Shown here: piece by piece, positions 58,782 through 64,000 of the stretch
Position numbering within the stretch: the first letter of the stretch is position 1
Layout of the letters: every line of letters starts with the position of its first letter
Assembly (NCBI RefSeq): GCF_002924365.1
Contig: NZ_PQWB01000045.1
Span: forward strand, 1 to 64,000
Length of the DNA stretch: 64,000 bases
Reading direction: 5' to 3'
Origin: Chromobacterium alticapitis
GTDB lineage: Bacteria > Pseudomonadota > Gammaproteobacteria > Burkholderiales > Chromobacteriaceae
The notes under the pieces: generated by a model
The model's database searches: none
The model's input: the letters and a program-made list of their open reading frames with translations, nothing else
Told to the model about the DNA's origin: nothing
Program-made: the position numbers and the translations under genes

Positions 58782-59948
58782 CTATTTGATTAACTTGTTA
58801 GTCAATGCGTCCAGCCAATCCAGACAGGCCTGCAGCTGCGCAATTTCGACGTATTCATCCGGTCTGTGCGCCTGCTCGATGGAGCCGGGCCCCAGCACGA
58901 CGCACGGCATGCCGGCCTGGCTGAACAGGCCGGCCTCCGTCGTGTAAGCCACGCCCGCCCCGCCCTCGCATCCGCACAGGCTGGCCACATAACGCCGGAT
59001 CTCCGACTCTGGATCAGACTCGAAGGCCGGGCTATACACGGTCGGCTCGATAACGATATCGGCCTCCGGCGCAATCTGCCGCATCTCCTGCAGCAGCGTC
59101 GCGGCGTAATCCGCCACTGACGAGACCAAGCGCTGCGGATCGTCCCCCGGCAGCCAACGGCACTCGAACATGAATTCGCAATCCGCCGGCACGATATTGC
59201 AAGCCACGCCGCCATGCACCAGACCCGTCTGCATCGTGGTGAAAGGCACATCGTATAAAGGCTGCCGATGGCCGAAGCCCGCCTCCGCGTCCGCTAGCTT
59301 GCGGATATGCGTGATCAGCCTGGCCGCGTACTCGATGGCATTGACGCCATAGGGCGTCAGGGACGAATGCGCGGCGCGCCCCCGCACCCGGCAGCGATAG
59401 TGGGCGATGCCCTTGTGCGCGATCACCGGCCGCATCGACGTCGGCTCGCCGACGAGGCAACCCGCTATGGGCTCGCCCTCTGCCAGCAAGGCGTCTATCA
59501 TGCGCCCCACCCCCACGCAGCCCACTTCCTCGTCATAGGACAAGGCAAGGCCGACGCCCTGCGCCAAGCGATCCTCGCGCGCCAGCTCGGCCAAGCGCGG
59601 CACGCTGGCCAGCGCGCAGGCGATGAAACCCTTCATGTCGGCGCTGCCGCGGCCGTAAAGGCGGCCATCGCCGCCGTCAGTCAACTCGAACGGCGGGAAG
59701 CTCCAGCTCTGGCCATCCACCGGCACCACGTCGGTATGGCCGGACAGAACGATCAGCGACAGCCCGGGTTTGCCGATGCGCGCGAACAGATTGGCCTTGC
59801 TGCGCTCATCGTTATAAGTCAGACGGCTCTCAATGCCGAAGCCGGCCAAATACGCCTCCACCCACTCGATCAACTGCAGGTTCGAATAGCGGCTGGTCGT
59901 GTCGAAACGGATCAACTCGGCGAGAAGCTCGGTATGGGATACAGACAT
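58782..59948 (-). CDS. argE: Acetylornithine deacetylase-type M20 peptidase
   Basis: A 388-residue metallohydrolase. LIVLSGHTDVVPVDGQSW (metal His and Asp), GRGSADMKGFIACALA and LSYDEEVGCVGVGRMID carry the M20 ligands; GEPTSMRPVIAHKG is typical of ArgE. It removes the acetyl group of N-acetylornithine in arginine synthesis, unless another N-acyl substrate is used; succinyl-diaminopimelate desuccinylase is a relative. The ATG at 59948 starts the conserved N-terminus. Confidence 0.9.
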   Translation of the reverse strand: MSVSHTELLAELIRFDTTSRYSNLQLIEWVEAYLAGFGIESRLTYNDERSKANLFARIGKPGLSLIVLSGHTDVVPVDGQSWSFPPFELTDGGDGRLYGRGSADMKGFIACALASVPRLAELAREDRLAQGVGLALSYDEEVGCVGVGRMIDALLAEGEPIAGCLVGEPTSMRPVIAHKGIAHYRCRVRGRAAHSSLTPYGVNAIEYAARLITHIRKLADAEAGFGHRQPLYDVPFTTMQTGLVHGGVACNIVPADCEFMFECRWLPGDDPQRLVSSVADYAATLLQEMRQIAPEADIVIEPTVYSPAFESDPESEIRRYVASLCGCEGGAGVAYTTEAGLFSQAGMPCVVLGPGSIEQAHRPDEYVEIAQLQACLDWLDALTNKLIK

Positions 59949-60065
59949 GGCAAAACCCTGCGGATTCAGATGAGGAGCGGCCTTCGAGTCTGCACCCATG
60001 GCCGCCATCCGGCAATAGCGGCAAGCCCTCCTCCCCCTCGTCACGCCACCTCCGCATAAAAATGC

Positions 60066-60094
60066 TTGTCAATTAGCCGAACATTGCATACAAT
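60066..60094 (+). promoter_or_regulatory. Promoter of the SRP RNA
   Basis: TTGTCA (60066-60071), 17-bp spacer, TACAAT (60089-60094). Its -10 end lies about 13 bp before the RNA. Confidence 0.85.
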
Positions 60095-60107
60095 CCGTTT
60101 CCTCTAT

Positions 60108-60203
60108 GGCGGGCCTCCCCGCATTGCACGGTAGCGAACCTGGTCAGGTCCGGAAGGAAGCAGCCACAGTTATTTAGTGCAAGTGCCGGGGGTCAGGCTC
60201 GCC
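60108..60203 (+). ncRNA. ffs: Signal recognition particle RNA (4.5S type)
   Basis: The conserved core GGTCAGGTCCGGAAGGAAGCAGCC at about 60142-60165 is the Ffh-binding domain IV, closed by GTGCCGGG later. The ends GGCGGGCCT and AGGCTCGCC pair. Length is about 96 nt, matching the short bacterial SRP RNA. With Ffh it targets membrane proteins to the translocon. T5 follows at about 60214 as a terminator. Confidence 0.93.
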
Positions 60204-60470
60204 ACCCCTCCCCTTTTTATTATGTTGCCAACTGGATTGCAAATTTGCGACATCCGGGGGCTTTTTTGCGTCGCAATCACAAAATACCATTGTCCTTGAC
60301 AATCAGATTGCGCTAACATTAGCAAAACTGAATTTTCAAATTCATGGAACTTCACTAATTTCCCTGCATCATAAATATTCCTGTTGGATTTTTTTTGCTA
60401 TTTTTAGTAAGCAGGGCGAAGTCCTAAAAAAATACTAGAACCATTTGTTTCAAATACGAGAGGAACACTC
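60204..60470 (+). other. AT-rich leader of the small XRE gene
   Basis: A 267-bp stretch, markedly AT-rich against its surroundings. It holds TTGACA (60296-60301), a 17-bp spacer and TTAGCA (60319-60324) as a candidate promoter, leaving about 140 nt of untranslated leader ending in AGAGGAAC before the ATG. No other gene is visible. Confidence 0.4.
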
Positions 60471-60794
60471 ATGAAACTGTTTGAAAAAATCCCGAATCCC
60501 CGGGAAATCCGCCGCAAACTCGGCCTGAACCAGCAAGAATTCTGGAGCCGCATCGGCGTCACTCAATCCGGCGGCTCCCGCTACGAAAGCGGCCGCAACA
60601 TGCCGAAGCCGGTTCGCGAACTGCTGCGCCTGGTGCACGTCGAGCAAATCGACCTGTCCAAGGTCCGCCGCGAAGATTTCGAGATCGTGGAATACCTGAA
60701 GGAAACCCACCCCGATCTGTACAAGAGCCTGCGCAAGGCCGTACGCACCAAGATCGAAGCCCAGGAAGGCGGCGCCGAAGCTGCGGCCAACTGA
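60471..60794 (+). CDS. Small XRE-type helix-turn-helix protein
   Basis: A 107-residue protein. REIRRKLGLNQQEFWSRIGVTQSGGSRYESGR (about 11-42) is the helix-turn-helix; the C-terminal part (LSKVRREDFEIVEYLKETHPDLYKSLRKAV) is charged and helical. GAGAGGAAC lies before the ATG. It ends before a bidirectional terminator. Target genes are unknown. Confidence 0.85.
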   Translation: MKLFEKIPNPREIRRKLGLNQQEFWSRIGVTQSGGSRYESGRNMPKPVRELLRLVHVEQIDLSKVRREDFEIVEYLKETHPDLYKSLRKAVRTKIEAQEGGAEAAAN

Positions 60795-60808
60795 TTCGAC
60801 TCAGACGC

Positions 60809-60840
60809 AAAAAAGCCGGCGCGCATCGCGTCGGCTTTTT
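60809..60840. terminator. Bidirectional terminator
   Basis: AAAAAAGCCGGCGCGC-ATC-GCGTCGGCTTTTT, with one G/T mismatch. It serves the XRE gene (15 bp past its stop) and uspA from the other side. Confidence 0.85.
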
Positions 60841-60890
60841 CTTTGACGGCGCCCAAGCTCAAAGACGCCGCCCGTCATGCTTGCCTAGCC

Positions 60891-61343
60891 TCACTGATCC
60901 CCCGCGTAGCGCACCAGCAACACCGGCACGTCCGCCACTTTCAGCAAGCCCTCCGCTACGCTGCCCATCAATAAGTGCATCAAGCCGCCCAGTCCATGCG
61001 TGCCCATGACGATCAAATCCGCCCCCCAGGCGGAAGCGTCATCCGCCAACACGGAGGCGATCTTATCCCCCCAGCTCTCGAGAATGCGGCACTCCGGGTC
61101 CACCCCCATGGATTTCGCCTTGTCGCCAGCCAGCTGCAGCACCTGCTCGCCCGCTTGCTTGATCGACTTCTGCAGTTCGGTCGCGTCCAGGAACTCCGTC
61201 CCGCCCCAGCCAAATTGCGCCAGATCGACAACATGAACCAGTCTGACCGACGAAGCGAGCTCCTTGGCCAGCTTGCATGCCTCTACCAGCGCCATAGCAG
61301 AAGTCTCGCTATCGTCCACCGGCACAAAGATTTTCTGATACAT
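60891..61343 (-). CDS. Universal stress protein, UspA family
   Basis: A 150-residue protein. KIFVPVDDSETSAMALVEACKLAKEL starts the domain and MGTHGLGGLMHLLMGSVAEGLL is the G-x2-G-x9-G-S ATP-binding motif; the remaining ligand DxD is DDS. The family helps survival under stress by an unclear mechanism. It is convergent with the XRE gene across a terminator. Confidence 0.92.
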   Translation of the reverse strand: MYQKIFVPVDDSETSAMALVEACKLAKELASSVRLVHVVDLAQFGWGGTEFLDATELQKSIKQAGEQVLQLAGDKAKSMGVDPECRILESWGDKIASVLADDASAWGADLIVMGTHGLGGLMHLLMGSVAEGLLKVADVPVLLVRYAGDQ

Positions 61344-61473
61344 GACGCAGCTCCTTTATGAAATTGGCTTACACTCCCAGTCTATCAAGGCTCGCTTCCC
61401 GTCATTTGACGCAGGTTAGGATTGCATGACATGAAGACCCAGCCCCTTTTCCACCCTTCCAGTATATCAAGCC

Positions 61474-61902
61474 ATGCCACGCATCAAACTTGAACTGCCC
61501 GATCGCTTCATTTTCGACACCGCGCTGGACATCCGCATCGACGACATCAATTACGGCGGCCATCTCGGCAACGACGCCGTGCTGCGGCTCGCCCACGAAG
61601 CGCGCCTGCGCTGGCTGAAGTCGCTGGGCTACCCCCACGAACTGCAGGTAGAGGGCCTGGGATTGATCGTGGCCGACGCCGCAGTTTGCTACCGCGCAGA
61701 GGCCTTCCACGGAGAGCGGCTGCGCCTCAGCCTTGGCCCGTCCGACATCCAGCGCCACGGCTTCGATCTGATTTATCAGGCAGTCGATGACAACAGCGGC
61801 AGAGAAGTGGCAAGATTGAAAACCGGTGTCGTCTTTTTCGACTACCAGGCGCGCAGAATCGCCCCCATGCCGGAAGCCTTTTCCGGGAAGCTTCGCACAT
61901 AG
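61474..61902 (+). CDS. Acyl-CoA thioesterase, 4HBT/YbgC-FadM family
   Basis: A 142-residue hot-dog protein. IRIDDINYGGHLGNDAVLRLAHEARLRWL has the family D-x-N-x2-G-H-x2-N pattern, and VCYRAEAFHGERLRLSLG the central strand. It hydrolyses acyl-thioesters; the chain length preferred is not visible. It is 18 bp before the TerB-like gene on the same strand. Confidence 0.88.
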   Translation: MPRIKLELPDRFIFDTALDIRIDDINYGGHLGNDAVLRLAHEARLRWLKSLGYPHELQVEGLGLIVADAAVCYRAEAFHGERLRLSLGPSDIQRHGFDLIYQAVDDNSGREVARLKTGVVFFDYQARRIAPMPEAFSGKLRT

Positions 61903-61920
61903 CAAAAAAGGAATGGCGTC

Positions 61921-62334
61921 ATGAGAAACTACCCATCCAACAGTCCAGAAGCCATCGCCAGGCTGCTGGCCATGTTCATGATCACCGACGGCAATATGGA
62001 CCCGCGCGAACTCGAGCTGTTGGAGAAATTGCACGTCTACCATCTGATCAATTTGCCGCGCAAGCAGTTCGCCCAAGTGCTGCGAGACTACTGTGACGAC
62101 CTGTCCGACGAAGCGCGCGAAGACGGCTCCATCCACTTGCTGGACCGGGAGCGGGTGGATGGCCTGCTGGCCGAAATCACCGACCACCGCAAACGCAGGC
62201 TCGCTTGCGTGCTGGCGATGGACATCGCCAAATCCGACGGCACCATCAGCGACAGCGAAATGGCCCTGCTGAGCCACATGATGAAGACCTGGGGCATCAC
62301 GCTGGATGACCTTGAGCGCGAGTTCGCCCGCTAA
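61921..62334 (+). CDS. TerB-like domain protein
   Basis: A 137-residue, all-helical acidic protein. ARLLAMFMITDGNMDPRELELLEKL and VLAMDIAKSDGTISDSEMALLSHMMKTWGIT are two copies of the D-G-x-[IM]-x-x-x-E motif of the TerB family. No tellurite-resistance operon adjoins it. The role is unknown. Confidence 0.8.
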   Translation: MRNYPSNSPEAIARLLAMFMITDGNMDPRELELLEKLHVYHLINLPRKQFAQVLRDYCDDLSDEAREDGSIHLLDRERVDGLLAEITDHRKRRLACVLAMDIAKSDGTISDSEMALLSHMMKTWGITLDDLEREFAR

Positions 62335-62402
62335 CCCCCACATTCCGGGCGCCCGCCGCATGGCGGCGCCCTCCCACAACCCGCACTGCAACGCCTACAT
62401 CC

Positions 62403-63251
62403 ATGAACACCCGCTTTACCGGAACCGAACGCTATATCGCCACCGACGACCTGATGATGGCCGTCAATGCCTCCATCGCCCTGCAGCGGCCGCTGCTGAT
62501 CAAGGGCGAACCCGGAACCGGCAAGACCATGCTGGCGGAGGAAGTCGCCGCCAGCCTTGGCCGCGAACTGATCATCTGGCCGATTAAATCCACTACCAAA
62601 GCCCAGCACGGCCTGTACGAATACGACGCCGTCTCGCGGCTGCGCGATTCGCAGCTGGGCGACGCCAAGGTCCACGACATCGCCAACTACATCGTCAAGG
62701 GCAAGCTGTGGCAGGCCTTCGAGTCGGAACAGGCGCCAGTGCTGCTGATCGACGAAATCGACAAGGCCGACATCGAGTTCCCCAACGACCTGCTGCGCGA
62801 ACTGGACCAGATGGAATTCTTCGTGCACGAAACCCAGCAATTCGTGCGCGCCAGACAACGGCCCATCATCATCATCACCTCAAACAACGAGAAGGAACTG
62901 CCGGATGCCTTCCTGCGCCGCTGCTTCTTCCACTACATCCGCTTCCCCGACGCGGACACCATGCAGGCCATCATCGACGCGCACTTCCCCGACATTCGGC
63001 AGCAACTGGTCAAGCAGGCGCTCGAGGTGTTTTTCTCCATCCGAGAACTGCCTGGCCTCAAGAAAAAGCCCACGACATCGGAGCTGCTGGACTGGCTGAA
63101 ACTGCTCAGCGGGGAATCCATCAGCGAAACCGAGCTTGAAGCGCACCAGGCGCGCAACGCGCCGCCGCCGCTGGCCGGCGCATTGCTCAAGAACGAGCAG
63201 GACCTGCAACTGTTCGAGCGCCTGATGCAGATGGCGCGCCTGCGACGCTGA
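62403..63251 (+). CDS. MoxR-type AAA+ ATPase
   Basis: A 282-residue protein. Walker A is IKGEPGTGKTMLAEEVA, Walker B VLLIDEIDKAD, sensor 1 ITSNNEKELPDAFLRRC with the arginine finger; C-terminal AAA lid follows. MoxR ATPases mature enzyme complexes with a vWA partner, which is usually the next gene; here xerC follows by 1 bp instead. Ribosome site is weak. Confidence 0.88.
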   Translation: MNTRFTGTERYIATDDLMMAVNASIALQRPLLIKGEPGTGKTMLAEEVAASLGRELIIWPIKSTTKAQHGLYEYDAVSRLRDSQLGDAKVHDIANYIVKGKLWQAFESEQAPVLLIDEIDKADIEFPNDLLRELDQMEFFVHETQQFVRARQRPIIIITSNNEKELPDAFLRRCFFHYIRFPDADTMQAIIDAHFPDIRQQLVKQALEVFFSIRELPGLKKKPTTSELLDWLKLLSGESISETELEAHQARNAPPPLAGALLKNEQDLQLFERLMQMARLRR

Positions 63252-63252
63252 A

Positions 63253-64000
63253 ATGAGCGAGCTCATCGGCCGCTTCATCGACCACCTGGCCATTGCCGGC
63301 CGCAGCCCGCATACGCTCGCGGCCTACCGCGCCGACCTCGACATGCTGGCGGACCATCTTGAGCCGCTGCAGGCGGAAAACGCGCAGCCGAACGACCTGC
63401 GCCAGGCGCTGACGCGGCTGCGCGCGAGCGGGCTGAACAGCCGCAGCATCGCCCGCCGACTCTCATCCTGGCGCCAGTTCTATCTCTGGCTGCTGCGCAG
63501 CGGACAGCGTCACGATGACCCCAGCGGCTCCCTGCGCGCGCCCAAACGCGACAAACTGCTTCCTAAAGCGCTGCCGGTAGACGGCGCGGCGGCGTTGCTG
63601 GATAGAATAGAAGGCGACGATGCGCTCAGCGCCCGCGACCGCGCGATATTCGAGCTGATCTACAGCTGCGGCTTGCGGTTGTCGGAAACGGTGGGCCTGA
63701 ACATGGATGACGTTGACTTCTCCGACCAGCTGTTGCGCATTCGAGGCAAGGGCGGCAAGGAGAGGCTGTCACCCATAGGCGCGGTAGCCATGGCGCGGCT
63801 GCGCGACTGGCTGGCGCAACGCCAGGCGCCGAAAGAAGAGCCGGCGCTGTTTCTGGGTCGTCACGGCCGCCGCCTGGGCGGTCGGCAAATCGAAAAAAGG
63901 CTGCGCGACTGGGCGATCAAAACCGGCGCGGAGCGGCACGTGCATCCGCACATGCTGCGCCACTCCTTCGCCTCGCACTTGCTGCAATCGTCAGGCGATC
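63253..64000 (+). CDS. xerC: Tyrosine recombinase XerC (cut by window end)
   Basis: The first 249 residues are present. The N-terminal SAM-like domain (IGRFIDHLAIAGRSPHTLAAYRADL ...) is followed by catalytic residues Arg in YSCGLRLSE, Lys in RIRGKGGKERL, and HPHMLRHSFASHLL; the nucleophile Tyr lies beyond 64000. XerC with XerD resolves chromosome dimers at dif. The start is 1 bp after the MoxR stop. Confidence 0.9.
   Translation, partial: MSELIGRFIDHLAIAGRSPHTLAAYRADLDMLADHLEPLQAENAQPNDLRQALTRLRASGLNSRSIARRLSSWRQFYLWLLRSGQRHDDPSGSLRAPKRDKLLPKALPVDGAAALLDRIEGDDALSARDRAIFELIYSCGLRLSETVGLNMDDVDFSDQLLRIRGKGGKERLSPIGAVAMARLRDWLAQRQAPKEEPALFLGRHGRRLGGRQIEKRLRDWAIKTGAERHVHPHMLRHSFASHLLQSSGD

Noticed and set aside
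61921-62334. TerB-like gene taken as a tellurite-resistance operon
   Set aside because: terA, terC, terD and terE are absent; TerB-like domains occur alone in many proteins.

Overview
The window reads as a high-GC chromosome segment of a Chromobacterium-type betaproteobacterium (order Neisseriales). Three things point there: a class I PHA synthase that closely resembles the Chromobacterium enzyme as I remember it, the gene orders leuC–small lipoprotein–leuD–leuB and rpsB-tsf-pyrH-frr-uppS-cdsA-dxr-rseP-bamA-skp-lpxD-fabZ-lpxA-lpxB-rnhB, and a 4.5S-type SRP RNA. The species assignment is inference. Nearly all of the window is ordinary chromosome. The only mobile-element trace is the last 25 codons and right end of an IS5-type transposase at the left edge.

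Layout. 1-92: IS tail. 244-5143: leucine operon on the minus strand (leuC, entericidin-like lipoprotein, leuD, several small inserted genes, leuB) with a divergent XRE regulator. 6-8.6 kb: MFS transporter, SnoaL-like protein, Hsp15 and an FAH-family hydrolase. 8.9-12 kb: phaC-phaA for polyhydroxyalkanoate. 12.1-16.5 kb: a chemoreceptor with a c-type haem motif, HflX, a GNAT enzyme and a flavodoxin. 16.5-21.4 kb: umuDC, a P450 with a divergent AraC regulator, and an SRAP protein. 21.6-28.4 kb: a YegD-like Hsp70, then the most unusual locus, a three-gene minus-strand operon made of a VioB-type ferritin-like protein with a Cys-rich tail, a DUF692/MNIO enzyme and a DUF2063/HvfC partner; then an FAD oxidoreductase. 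28.6-32.2 kb: small genes, a GlxA-type regulator with an exported DJ-1 paralogue, and a DNA glycosylase. 32.2-46.5 kb: the long envelope/translation cluster. 46.7-52.6 kb: nitronate monooxygenase, MFS transporter, anaerobic ribonucleotide reductase nrdDG with candidate NrdR and FNR sites, and a periplasmic protein. 52.6-60 kb: brnQ behind an apparent Ile/Val leader-peptide attenuator, aromatic aminotransferase, solute-binding protein, SNF transporter, argE-like peptidase. 60.1 kb: SRP RNA. 60.4-64 kb: XRE regulator, UspA, thioesterase, TerB-like protein, MoxR ATPase and the start of xerC, cut by the window end.

The two best leads are the MNIO operon (22882-26596), whose ferritin-like protein ends in a 12-Cys segment with two copies of an N-x-C-x3-G-G-C motif and looks like a large protein substrate for HvfB/HvfC-type Cys modification, and the leader in front of brnQ (52632-52860), a 37-codon peptide with four consecutive Ile codons followed by mutually exclusive hairpins. 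Neither function can be proven from sequence alone.
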